DNA from: DAOUET01 sp034430155
GTDB lineage: Bacteria > Chloroflexota > Anaerolineae > Anaerolineales > UBA4823
Length of the DNA: 43,881 nt
NCBI GenBank assembly: GCA_034430155.1
Contig: DAOUET010000018.1
Span: 1 to 43,881, forward strand
Reading direction: 5' to 3'
A program made the position numbers and the translations under genes. Each line of letters opens with the position of its first letter. Within the stretch, counting starts at the first letter, position 1. Of this stretch, positions 24,386-32,341 are shown piece by piece. The notes under the pieces were generated by a model. That model was not told the DNA's origin. It did no database searches and was given only the letters and a program-made list of their open reading frames with translations.

Positions 24386-25921
24386 ATGGTGAAATTATCT
24401 ACACCCTTCCAAATAATTCTGATTCTTCCCCTAATGCTGGGGATGTTAGGCGCCTCAACCACTACCGCCCAACCCGCTCAGGTGCGCACCCTGCTCTGGC
24501 TGGTGCAACTCGCTGAGGAAAGACCGGCTCAACCTGTGGCAGTCATCGTGCAGAAAGCCGACACATCTGACCGGGCCGAAGCGCAGGTCGTCCAGTTAGG
24601 TGGCAAGGTCGTCAAAGACCTGCCTATTATCAATGCTTTCAGCGCCGAGATCCCCGCTAGGGGTGCAATTCAGCTAGCCAATCTGCCATTTGTTCGCTGG
24701 GTCTCCGCCGATGCGCCCCTGGCTGAGACAAATTGCGAAGATTGTCTCGATACCACTAACCTGGCCAGCTACTATGTTGAAGCGATCGGTGCCGATCTTC
24801 TTTGGAATCAGGAGCCGACCTTGCAAGGGCAGGGCATGACTGTAGCTGTGATAGACAGCGGCATCAACCCTGGGCACCAGGATTTAGCTGATTCGAACGG
24901 GATTTCTCGCGTGACGGTCAGGGTCAAGTTTAATAGCAATACCAACAATGAGCAGGACAAATATGGTCATGGTACCCACATCGCCGGCATCATCGGTGGT
25001 AATGGTTACCATTCAGATGGTAAGTACATCGGTGTGGCGCCAAAGATTAATTTAATCAGCGTAAAAGTCTGTGATGATGAAGGCAAGGCCACTACTTCCG
25101 ATGTGGTCAATGGCTTGCAATGGGTCTTAGAAAATAAAGATAGGTACAAAATCCGGGTGGTTAACTTTTCGATGAACAGCACCGTGGCCGAATCCTACCA
25201 TACCAGTCCCCTGGATGCGGCTTTAGAAATCTTGTGGTTTAACGGCATCGTTGTAGTTGTGTCAGCAGGCAATACCGATTTGGAGGCGGGTAACGGTATG
25301 CTATTTCCACCTGCCAATGATCCCTTTGTGATTACGGTTGGCGCGGTTGATGACCGTGGTTCAGCCTCGACGGACGACGATCTGATGGCCTTTTATTCAG
25401 CCTACGGCATTACCATGGATGGCTTATCTAAGCCTGACATTGTGGCCCCAGGCACAAACCTCATAAGTTTGCTGCCCAATCCCAAAGGGGAGTTGTGGAA
25501 AGAGCACCGTGATAATCTCGTCAAGGATGCTGGTCCGGTGAAACACTATTTCCGTATGTCGGGAACATCTATGGCTTCAGCAGTCACCTCTGGTGCGGTT
25601 GCGCTGCTCTTGCAAGATGAGCCCAATCTCACTCCTGACCAGGTCAAGTATCGCCTGATGTCTACGGCGCGGGAGTTTGGCACTGGCTCTGGCGCTGGTT
25701 ACCTGGATACTTACGCGGCCGTCATAGCCGACACCTCGGAGACCGCCAACACCGGCACTACCATCAGCCAGCTATTATGGACCAATTCAGATCCACCCAC
25801 CTCGGGGAGCGTCAATTGGGGCAGCGTAAACTGGGGTTCCGTCAATTGGAGTTCGGTGAACTGGGGCAGCGTCAATTGGGGCTCGGTCAATTGGGGCTCT
25901 GACTATTGGAGCGGGGAATAG
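24386..25921 (+). CDS. Secreted subtilisin-like (S8) serine protease with SVNW pentad tail
   Basis: The 511-residue precursor has a signal peptide (residues 1-29, cleavage near TTAQPAQ) and an I9-like propeptide (about 45-120, VAVIVQKADTS). The S8 domain has D157 in AVIDSGIN, H195 in YGHGTHIAG, oxyanion N296 in SAGNTD and S395 in GTSMASA, so the triad is complete. The C-terminus ends with seven pentads (G/S)SVNW, the last GSDYW, then SGE. GGAGG seven bases before ATG sets the start. It sits behind tandem c-di-GMP riboswitches, so secretion of this protease should respond to the c-di-GMP level, for example during attachment or dispersal (inference). Confidence 0.94.
   Translation: MVKLSTPFQIILILPLMLGMLGASTTTAQPAQVRTLLWLVQLAEERPAQPVAVIVQKADTSDRAEAQVVQLGGKVVKDLPIINAFSAEIPARGAIQLANLPFVRWVSADAPLAETNCEDCLDTTNLASYYVEAIGADLLWNQEPTLQGQGMTVAVIDSGINPGHQDLADSNGISRVTVRVKFNSNTNNEQDKYGHGTHIAGIIGGNGYHSDGKYIGVAPKINLISVKVCDDEGKATTSDVVNGLQWVLENKDRYKIRVVNFSMNSTVAESYHTSPLDAALEILWFNGIVVVVSAGNTDLEAGNGMLFPPANDPFVITVGAVDDRGSASTDDDLMAFYSAYGITMDGLSKPDIVAPGTNLISLLPNPKGELWKEHRDNLVKDAGPVKHYFRMSGTSMASAVTSGAVALLLQDEPNLTPDQVKYRLMSTAREFGTGSGAGYLDTYAAVIADTSETANTGTTISQLLWTNSDPPTSGSVNWGSVNWGSVNWSSVNWGSVNWGSVNWGSDYWSGE
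25805..25909 (+). repeat. Seven 15-bp coding repeats ((G/S)SVNW) at the protease C-terminus
   Basis: The 105 bp encode GSVNW x3, SSVNW, GSVNW x2 and GSDYW. Codon use differs between units (agc/tcc/tcg for Ser), so the repeat is kept at protein level and is not a fresh DNA duplication. Similar Trp-rich tails occur on other secreted subtilases I recall from Chloroflexota. Confidence 0.9.
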
Positions 25922-26089
25922 AGCCAAAGGAAGCTCTCAACCACTCCAGACCTTGCAGACGATTTACAGCTTATTTTGCTATCATTATTGAGAGGACAAT
26001 TTCTACTGAGCCAATGTATAATCAGACCAATCCGAATCCGTTTTAAAAAGCCCTCACCGTGATCGCGGTGAGCCGAAAAAACGGATAAA
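25922..26089. other. Spacer between protease and the third riboswitch
   Basis: It contains a 7-bp hairpin (ctcaccg/cggtgag, 26053-26072). No gene is seen. The hairpin is followed by A-runs on the plus strand, so it is not a standard plus-strand terminator. Confidence 0.4.
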
Positions 26090-26181
26090 TGCACAGAAAA
26101 GGCAAACCTACCGAAAGGTAGGGGCGCAAAGCCACGGTCTAAACGGTCAATCGACCGCATGACAGTCGGGCTGCCTAGGCT
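26090..26181 (+). ncRNA. Cyclic-di-GMP-I (GEMM-I) riboswitch aptamer ahead of the HD-GYP/GGDEF pair
   Basis: GCACAGAAAAGGCAAACC, ctaccGAAAggtag, GGCGCAAAGCCACGG, TCTAAACGG and GTCGGGCTGCC match the same aptamer class as the copies at 24099 and 24204. It precedes genes for c-di-GMP hydrolysis and synthesis. The nominal frame start at 26159 lies inside this RNA and is rejected. Confidence 0.93.
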
Positions 26182-26196
26182 GAAAAAGATTGACCC

Positions 26197-26229
26197 AGCC
26201 CCTCGGGCAGTTCGACGTGCCGAGGGGCT
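26197..26229 (+). promoter_or_regulatory. Strong hairpin after the third riboswitch (expression platform)
   Basis: agcccctcgg-g-ca pairs with tgccgaggggct (12 bp, one bulge). It is followed by TACCGG and lacks a T-run, so it may act on translation or RNA stability, or be a weak terminator. The gene start at 26276 lies 46 bp further on. Confidence 0.6.
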
Positions 26230-26275
26230 TACCGGTTCAATCACTTGGATCATAAATGGAGTTTATTGGTTCGTT

Positions 26276-27805
26276 ATGGCTGTATCCCAGGGCGCCAGGC
26301 TAAGCACAATTGAGAGTGAGATCGAGAAAGAAAAAGAACGATCTATCTGGGTGTTCTTGTACACCACCGTGGTGACTGGCGTCGGGATCGCTATTATTTA
26401 TCTGGCATTAAGAGACCCGCCACAGGATCGAATTGGCTTGCTTTTGTTCGCCATTCTGGCGGTCGTCGCCGAGCTTTTCAGCGTGGAGTTATTTATCAGC
26501 TCACGCGGAAGCCGGGTGTCTATCTCATCAGTGATCGCATTAGCCAGCATTGTCCTTTTTGGTCCCTTAGCAGGAGCGTTAACCCATGCACTGGCCGGTT
26601 TAATTACCCCGATACCGGCGCTAATAAGTGGGGAATATCATAATGGAAGCCGCACATCCTGGCTACAACGCTCAGCTTTCAACACCGGGATGTGGGTCAT
26701 CTCAGCAGCTTATGCCGGGGGTGTATATTTTATCTTGGGAGGCACGGTTGGGAATTTCTCCATCCCCTCATCCCTGCCAGCGCTGTTTGCAGCAGCTGCC
26801 AGCGATGTATTCATCAACATAGCGATATTAATCGGGGTGCTCTCCGTACAAACCGGCCGAAAGCCTCTGACAATCTGGAAACAGGATTTCGGTTGGAGCA
26901 TGCCGATCTCTATCCTGGGTGGGGTTTTCGGTGGAGGCGCCCTGGCCTGGGCTTACGGGGTATTGGGTCCCTATGGGGTAATTGTCCTTTTCCTGCCGGT
27001 TCTATCCACGGGGTATTCCTTTCGCTTGTATGTTTCCAATACAAAAGGTTACTTAGAACAACTGGAGCTCTTGAACCGGGATCTGGATGAATCCAACCTG
27101 GGGCTGCTGGCCACCCTGGGAGAGGTCATTGACGCTTATGACATCTATACCTATGGGCATTCTACCCAAGTTACCGTTTACGCGAAAGCCCTCGCTGAAA
27201 AAATGGGCCTGCCCCGAGATCAGCGCGATACCATAATAAGAGCTGCATTGATCCATGACGTGGGTAAAGTAGGCATCACTGATACCATCATTGGAAAGCA
27301 AGGTCCGCTCACAGACGAGGAATATAACATCGTCAAACGCCACCCCATCATTGGCGCAGAGATCGTAAGTCAAATGCGAGGCATGCAGGAAATCGTCCCG
27401 ATTGTCCGGCACCACCACGAGCGCTGGGATGGCAAAGGTTATCCCGACGGTCTGGAAAAGGAGGAGATTCCTTTAGGAGCCCGCATCCTGGCGTTGGCTG
27501 ATAGCCTCGACACTTTATGTTCCGATCGCCCCTGGCGTCCCACTCGCAGCTTCAAAGCAGTGCTCCAGGAGATCTTGCGGTGTTCATCCACCCAATTCGA
27601 CCCCAAAGTGGTTAATGCATTCTTGGAATTGGCTGACGAGAAAGGCCGGGATTTCTTCAAGAACTCAGCAGTCACCGTGGATAGATCGGTGATTATGGAA
27701 GACAGGGGAGATCCTGACCAGGGACCGCGGTATTTAAAGAAAAGCATGGTCGTCGAGGAGAAGCACCCCGAAAAGACCATGAGGGGAGGGTCAATAAATG
27801 TCTAA
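26276..27805 (+). CDS. Membrane HD-GYP c-di-GMP phosphodiesterase
   Basis: From ATG 26276 the product is 509 residues. The first about 250 have seven to eight membrane helices (a MASE-like sensor; SVELFISSRGSRVSISSVIALASI is a recurring motif of such sensors). The HD-GYP domain follows, with H327-D328 in LIHDVGK, HHHERWDGKGYP (GYP at 388-390), ADSLDTL and RPWRP. All catalytic residues are intact. It should hydrolyse c-di-GMP at the membrane. The start is chosen because everything upstream is the riboswitch and its hairpin; GGAG lies 14 bases before ATG. The stop overlaps the next gene by 8 bp, so the two are an operon under the riboswitch. Confidence 0.92.
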   Translation: MAVSQGARLSTIESEIEKEKERSIWVFLYTTVVTGVGIAIIYLALRDPPQDRIGLLLFAILAVVAELFSVELFISSRGSRVSISSVIALASIVLFGPLAGALTHALAGLITPIPALISGEYHNGSRTSWLQRSAFNTGMWVISAAYAGGVYFILGGTVGNFSIPSSLPALFAAAASDVFINIAILIGVLSVQTGRKPLTIWKQDFGWSMPISILGGVFGGGALAWAYGVLGPYGVIVLFLPVLSTGYSFRLYVSNTKGYLEQLELLNRDLDESNLGLLATLGEVIDAYDIYTYGHSTQVTVYAKALAEKMGLPRDQRDTIIRAALIHDVGKVGITDTIIGKQGPLTDEEYNIVKRHPIIGAEIVSQMRGMQEIVPIVRHHHERWDGKGYPDGLEKEEIPLGARILALADSLDTLCSDRPWRPTRSFKAVLQEILRCSSTQFDPKVVNAFLELADEKGRDFFKNSAVTVDRSVIMEDRGDPDQGPRYLKKSMVVEEKHPEKTMRGGSINV

Positions 27806-29027
27806 AAGCGCCTGGGGTTATGTACTTTTCATTATTTTGGCAGGAGCAGCGATCAGCGGCATCACCTATTTCAGCTTTACTCCCGCCGCCACGAACTGGA
27901 TTTATTTCCTGGTATTAACCATTCTGGCAACCATCGCCCAACTCTTTAAATCTGAAGCGCCAACCCACCAGCTCTATCACCCTGCCCTAGTTTTCCTCTT
28001 TGCAGGAGTGATCATGCTCGATCCCTTCCCCTTCGCCATGATGGTGGTGATCTGCCATCTGGTTGAGTGGATAAAAGAACGCTTGATCAAAAGCTCGCAC
28101 CTCAGGGCCTGGTATCTACAACCATTTAATATGAGCATGCATATTATTGTGGGTAGCACAGCTCACCAGGTCTACACTCAAATAGACCCCTCTTTTTCCA
28201 ACCTTGAAAGCCCCCAGGTGCTGGTAGCTGCCGGGTTGGCTGCTCTGGTCTATGTGGTATTGAATCACCTCATGGTAGGCCAGGCGCTGGTGCTGGCGCG
28301 GGGCGTCTCCTGGGCTAAATCCGGCATACTGAATCTTGAGAACCTCTCGACAGACCTGGTTATGTTGATCATGGGGTTTGTCATAGCGTTATTAATGGGA
28401 TCAAATCCTTGGTTAATCCTCCCTGCCCTGACACCTCTCTATCTGATATACCGCGCCCTGGCCGTCCCAAGATTACAGCTACAAGTCAACACCGACCTTA
28501 AAACCGGCCTCTGGAACGCGGAATTCTTCCTTACCACACTGGAAGCGGAACTGTGCCGGGCAATCCGCAATCAGCGCCCATTAACTGTGGTGATGGGCGA
28601 CCTGGACTTATTACGCAATATCAATAACGCCTTCGGTCACCTGGCAGGTGACGCAGTCTTAAAAGGGGTGGCCGAGGCTTTATTAGATCACCTACGTGAA
28701 TATGACACCGTTGCGCGCTTTGGTGGGGAGGAATTCGCCATTTTGATGCCCGAGATCTTACCTCACGAAGCCTACAACCGCATCGAAACCGTGCGTAAAG
28801 CTATCGAAAAGAGTGAATTCGAAGCCCCCACAACCCGGAAGCGTATCAAGGCCACCATGTCCTTCGGGATCGCTGGATTAAACGGGGAGCTGCTCACTGC
28901 TAAAGAGATCATTCACCGCGCCGATGTAGCCGTGTATGCAGCCAAAATAAAAGGCCGCAACTGCACGCGCCTGTACTCTCCCGAAGTGGCTTTTTCTCTG
29001 GGAATTATATCGCCTGAGTTGGCATAA
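27798..29027 (+). CDS. Membrane GGDEF diguanylate cyclase
   Basis: The 409-residue product has about seven N-terminal helices (1-225) similar in layout to the preceding sensor, then a GGDEF domain from about 245 with the active-site loop GGEEF (309-313). The inhibitory I-site R300-E-Y-D303 lies exactly five residues before it, so the enzyme should be product-inhibited. GGGAGGG seven bases before ATG gives a strong start inside the end of the HD-GYP gene. The two genes form an opposed pair, under one c-di-GMP riboswitch. The substrate is GTP, the product c-di-GMP; the sensor input is unknown. Confidence 0.93.
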   Translation: MSKSAWGYVLFIILAGAAISGITYFSFTPAATNWIYFLVLTILATIAQLFKSEAPTHQLYHPALVFLFAGVIMLDPFPFAMMVVICHLVEWIKERLIKSSHLRAWYLQPFNMSMHIIVGSTAHQVYTQIDPSFSNLESPQVLVAAGLAALVYVVLNHLMVGQALVLARGVSWAKSGILNLENLSTDLVMLIMGFVIALLMGSNPWLILPALTPLYLIYRALAVPRLQLQVNTDLKTGLWNAEFFLTTLEAELCRAIRNQRPLTVVMGDLDLLRNINNAFGHLAGDAVLKGVAEALLDHLREYDTVARFGGEEFAILMPEILPHEAYNRIETVRKAIEKSEFEAPTTRKRIKATMSFGIAGLNGELLTAKEIIHRADVAVYAAKIKGRNCTRLYSPEVAFSLGIISPELA

Positions 29028-29107
29028 CCACTCTGATTGTGCAGCAATCCGGGCTGCCTTTCAACTCTCGCAGCCCAAACGGAATACTTCAAAAATGGAG
29101 GTGAATA

Positions 29108-30454
29108 TTGGTAACCTTGGTTAATGCTTACAGAGAAATATCCGGGAAGATCGACCAACGATCTTATTGGCTGGCACAAATTCAAACGCTTACAAATGCT
29201 TTACAAAAGGAACGATCCGCCCGTATTGAAGTTGAAGAACAATTCCACCAGCTGACAGGGCGCGCCGAAGCATTGGGTCGTTTATCCAAGCGACTCAACG
29301 GGCAGTTGGAGGTGCAAACGGTCTTGGCTACCCTCTGCCAGATATCAGTGGAAACCTTCCATGTACCCACAGCTTTCGTGACCCGCTTCGACGAGCAATG
29401 TCATCTACTCCATCCCGCATACAGCTTCGGGCTGGGCGCTCAAGAACTTTCTAACCTGACCCCTACCCCGATCTCCAGATTTGTAGACTACCCCGATCTT
29501 TCCGAACCCATAATATTTTCGAGACCCGAGCAAGATGGTAGACCCTTCCCCTACCCTGAATTCCTGCCAGGCAGGCGCACCCTCACTTTGGTCTGTGCGG
29601 CCATGGTCCAGGAGGGTTCGTTATTTGGGATCTTCCATCTGGTAGCTTTTAATCCATCTCGCCAGTTCAAGGCAGGTGAATTAGACTTACTCCAGGCTTT
29701 TGCCAGCTATGGCACAGCCTTCTTGAGCAAGGCGCGCCTGTTCGAGCAGGTGCGCACCGGCAGGAACCGGCTCCAACATCTCTCCCAGCAACTGCTTGAA
29801 GTACAGGAAATGGAACGCCGCCATCTGGCTCGCGAACTGCACGATGAGATCGGTCAAACTCTCACCAGCCTTAAGACCATCCTGGAGTTAATCCCGAAAG
29901 AAGGTGGTCCTCAGGAGCACAATGACCAGCTTACCCAGGCAGGATCTCTCATCCAGCAGCTGCTCTGCCAGGTGCGGGAGCTGGCGCTCGACCTGCGACC
30001 AGCTCTGCTTGACGACCTGGGTTTGTTACCTGCCCTACACGTCCAGTTTGAGCGCTATACCAGCCAGACTAATATCGAAGTAAATTTCGCTGAGAGTGGC
30101 ATAGATCGGCGTTTCTCCCCCGAGATCGAGACAGCCGCCTACCGTATTGTGCAGGAAGGACTGACCAACGCCGCTCGCTACGCCGAGGTTGACCGCCTGA
30201 CAGTGCGGTTAAGGGCAGATGGAGAAACTTTCCTGGTGCAGATCGAGGATGCCGGCATCGGATTCGACCCGCAGCTGGCCCTGTCTTCGAGCGCCACCAA
30301 CGGTTTATCCGGTATGCAAGAACGCGCCCTCCTGCTCGGGGGGTATTTGGTGATCGAATCCCAGCTGGGGAAAGGCACCCGCCTGACCGCTGAACTCCCC
30401 CTCACCGCACCTATCGAGAGGCGCTTGAATGACCGTATCGATCCTGCTGTGTGA
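29108..30454 (+). CDS. GAF-containing sensor histidine kinase (HisKA_3 type)
   Basis: The start is TTG 29108, supported by GGAGGT seven bases upstream. The 448-residue cytosolic protein has a coiled-coil N-terminus (about 15-55), a GAF domain (about 60-215), and a NarX/DegS-type kinase core with H245 in RRHLARELHDEIGQ, followed by LALDLRPALLDDLGL. The HATPase_c part has RIVQEGLTNAARYAEVD and GLSGMQERALLLGG. No membrane helix is present, so it senses a cytosolic signal. It overlaps the next gene (a NarL-type regulator) by 26 bp, marking a cognate pair. It lies 80 bp after the GGDEF gene and may be read from the same transcript. Confidence 0.92.
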   Translation: MVTLVNAYREISGKIDQRSYWLAQIQTLTNALQKERSARIEVEEQFHQLTGRAEALGRLSKRLNGQLEVQTVLATLCQISVETFHVPTAFVTRFDEQCHLLHPAYSFGLGAQELSNLTPTPISRFVDYPDLSEPIIFSRPEQDGRPFPYPEFLPGRRTLTLVCAAMVQEGSLFGIFHLVAFNPSRQFKAGELDLLQAFASYGTAFLSKARLFEQVRTGRNRLQHLSQQLLEVQEMERRHLARELHDEIGQTLTSLKTILELIPKEGGPQEHNDQLTQAGSLIQQLLCQVRELALDLRPALLDDLGLLPALHVQFERYTSQTNIEVNFAESGIDRRFSPEIETAAYRIVQEGLTNAARYAEVDRLTVRLRADGETFLVQIEDAGIGFDPQLALSSSATNGLSGMQERALLLGGYLVIESQLGKGTRLTAELPLTAPIERRLNDRIDPAV

Positions 30455-31082
30455 CGATCACACAATCTTGCGGGTGGGATTACGGGCCTTGCTTTCTGCC
30501 GAGCCCGATTTTCTAGTGGTAGGTGAAGCCTGCGATGGTCTGGAAGCCGTCGAGCTGGCCGAGCGCCTCAAGCCGCTGGTTGTCGTACTCGACGTGATGA
30601 TGCCCGGTCTGAACGGGCTGGAGGCCGCCAGACAAATCAAGCAGCGCTGTCCGAATGCGTATATCGTTTTCCTTTCCATGCACGCCAGAGAGGCTTATGT
30701 GGTAGAAGCCTTGAAAAAAGGCGCTCACGCTTACGTGCTGAAAGATTCTCAAGCTAGCGACCTGGTCAAGGCCGTACGGGAGGTGCTGGCCGGTCACCGT
30801 TACCTCAGCCCACCTCTTTCCGAACGATCCCTGCAAGCCTATTTGAGGAAGATCCACACTAAGACCCTGGATGTTTATGAAACCCTTACCGGCCGAGAAC
30901 GAGAGGTGCTGCACCTGACTGCAGAGGGCCACAGTAGCAGCGAGATCGGCGCCCGACTGGGTATCAGCCCGCGCACCGTCGAGATCCACCGCGCCAACAT
31001 GATGCGTAAACTGGGGATACATTCCCAAACGGCGGTGGTCCGTTACGCCTTCCAGCGGGGTCTCTTACCTCTGGAAATCTGA
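30429..31082 (+). CDS. NarL/FixJ-family response regulator
   Basis: The 217-residue protein has a receiver domain (D9-D10, phospho-acceptor D55 in VVLDVMMPG, K104 in VLKDS) and a C-terminal LuxR-type HTH (about 150-215, LTGREREVLHLTAEGHSSSE, ISPRTVEIHRANMMRKLG). It should bind DNA as a dimer after phosphorylation by the overlapping HisKA_3 kinase. Targets are unknown. The neighbouring c-di-GMP genes make the local operon a candidate. Confidence 0.95.
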   Translation: MTVSILLCDDHTILRVGLRALLSAEPDFLVVGEACDGLEAVELAERLKPLVVVLDVMMPGLNGLEAARQIKQRCPNAYIVFLSMHAREAYVVEALKKGAHAYVLKDSQASDLVKAVREVLAGHRYLSPPLSERSLQAYLRKIHTKTLDVYETLTGREREVLHLTAEGHSSSEIGARLGISPRTVEIHRANMMRKLGIHSQTAVVRYAFQRGLLPLEI

Positions 31083-31102
31083 ATTAGACCTGCATAGTGA
31101 CA

Positions 31103-31160
31103 TGGGTGTATGTTCTGGGGGCAGGTTGTAAACTCATTCCCAACCCGACATACACCCTTT
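31103..31160. repeat. Family B inverted-repeat element, short copy
   Basis: It starts tgggtgtatgttctggggg and ends cccgacatacaccctt, with inverted ends (gggtgtatgt/acatacaccc). It contains the segment gcaggttgtaaact shared with copies at 33871 and 41966, but the middle (caaatggggtttgggg...) is deleted. Confidence 0.75.
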
Positions 31161-31217
31161 CATTTTACATTCCCAATTGCAGGACTAGTCATATGCCATT
31201 AATTACCCCCTGAATCC

Positions 31218-31433
31218 CTAAAGCTTCACTTCTTGATCGCGTAAAAGTATATAGGCGATCAAGCCGAAAGGCCAGGTGAAGAACACGATCAATACCCACA
31301 GACAACCAGTCTTCCCCCGCCCTTCTGCATCCCGGAAGAGCCATACCAGGCTACCCAGGTACAGCACCAATATAAGGATGCCGAAGACGATCCCAAGGAT
31401 TACCAACACATTTCCGAAAGTTTCAGGCGTCAT
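31218..31433 (-). CDS. Small PLDc_N-like membrane protein
   Basis: The 71-residue product has two helices (about 8-30 and 44-65) separated by WLFRDAEGRGKTGCLWVL. This resembles the phospholipase-D-nuclease N-terminal (PLDc_N) small membrane protein pattern, with D/E-x-R-G-K/C and WPFGLIAYILLR at the end. The role of the family is unknown. GGAGAG seven bases before ATG supports the start. It is 43 bp after the CPBP protease stop, on the same strand, but translated as a separate gene; the order suggests the CPBP gene is upstream in one transcript. Confidence 0.82.
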   Translation of the reverse strand: MTPETFGNVLVILGIVFGILILVLYLGSLVWLFRDAEGRGKTGCLWVLIVFFTWPFGLIAYILLRDQEVKL

Positions 31434-31476
31434 ATTTACTCTCCTGCCTTACGAGATTAGTAACGAAGATACCCTT

Positions 31477-32244
31477 TCAACCGCCAAGGGTAAAGATCAA
31501 CCCAAAAGTCAGCAGGTGGGCAATCCAGGATGCATAGGTAGAACCACCGAAGTGGCGCGCCAGCCCGTAAAGCAAGCCGCCGCTATACAATTGGATTTCC
31601 CTGGCCAGCCACATCTGTGGAGTAGCTTTCCAAGCCTGGCCGTAAAACAGATCCGCAGGCAGGTGGCGTAACCCAAAGAGCAGGGCGGCTCCCAATATCC
31701 CGGCAAGCGCTCCATAGTCGCTCGACAGGTCAGTCTGGATCAAGCCACGGAACATATTTTCCTCGCCTAAAGTGGTCAGTCCAACGAAAACCAGCAAAAG
31801 CAACAGCAATCCAAGGGCGGGTAACAATCCGTGAGCAGAGAGGCCTACCGGCCTGCCGGGAAGTTGGTAAGGGATAGGCGCACCGATTGTGAGGTTAACC
31901 AGCATGCTGATCCCCAGGAAGGAAACGAAAGCTATCACACCCGTTAGAACCGCTCTCCAGCCGGTCCAGCGCCAGCCAAGCGCGGCCCAACTCATTCGAA
32001 ATCCTTTGATATCGACTATGCGCAAAAGAATCAACGGTATCACCAGGTTGGGTAATTGAATCAGCCCCAGCTCCGCCAACATGCCGAACAGTTGTGAAGA
32101 CCAGCCAAGGTACCACCCGTCAGCCACCCAGGAAACCAGAGCAATGAGTATAAAATTGGCCAACAACCAGGCTCCCAGCAATCCGACCAGGGGCACGGGT
32201 GACCTGCTCGAGACCTGCCCATCATGGATTTGCTTCTCGGCCAA
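31477..32244 (-). CDS. CPBP-family intramembrane metalloprotease
   Basis: The 255-residue protein has about seven helices. The three CPBP/ABI motifs are present: E161-E162-NMF-R166, F190-GLR-H194, and a third motif with H243 in SWIAHLL. Bacterial members cleave membrane substrates or process peptides; the substrate is not known here. Family members are sometimes linked to bacteriocin self-immunity and peptide signalling, but this gene is 14 kb from the peptide operon and any link is speculation. The PLDc_N-like gene follows on the same strand. Confidence 0.88.
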   Translation of the reverse strand: MAEKQIHDGQVSSRSPVPLVGLLGAWLLANFILIALVSWVADGWYLGWSSQLFGMLAELGLIQLPNLVIPLILLRIVDIKGFRMSWAALGWRWTGWRAVLTGVIAFVSFLGISMLVNLTIGAPIPYQLPGRPVGLSAHGLLPALGLLLLLLVFVGLTTLGEENMFRGLIQTDLSSDYGALAGILGAALLFGLRHLPADLFYGQAWKATPQMWLAREIQLYSGGLLYGLARHFGGSTYASWIAHLLTFGLIFTLGG

Positions 32245-32341
32245 CCTTAACGGTCCTTCCTCTTCTCAAATCAGGTTCCATTTCAAGGCGCCTCAATCTG
32301 CCTCAATTATTACTAAACCGGCCCCTGACCCTCTCTGGTGC

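Noticed and set aside
26159..26275. Extension of the HD-GYP gene upstream to ATG 26159
   Set aside because: This start lies inside the third c-di-GMP riboswitch, and the extra 39 residues translate the aptamer and its hairpin.
30178..31028. Minus-strand open frames opposite the HisKA_3 kinase and NarL-type regulator
   Set aside because: They are antisense shadows of well-supported genes.
31477..32244. CPBP protease as the processing enzyme of the ComX-like peptide
   Set aside because: It is 14 kb away on a separate transcript with no shared signal. The idea is possible but has no support in the sequence.
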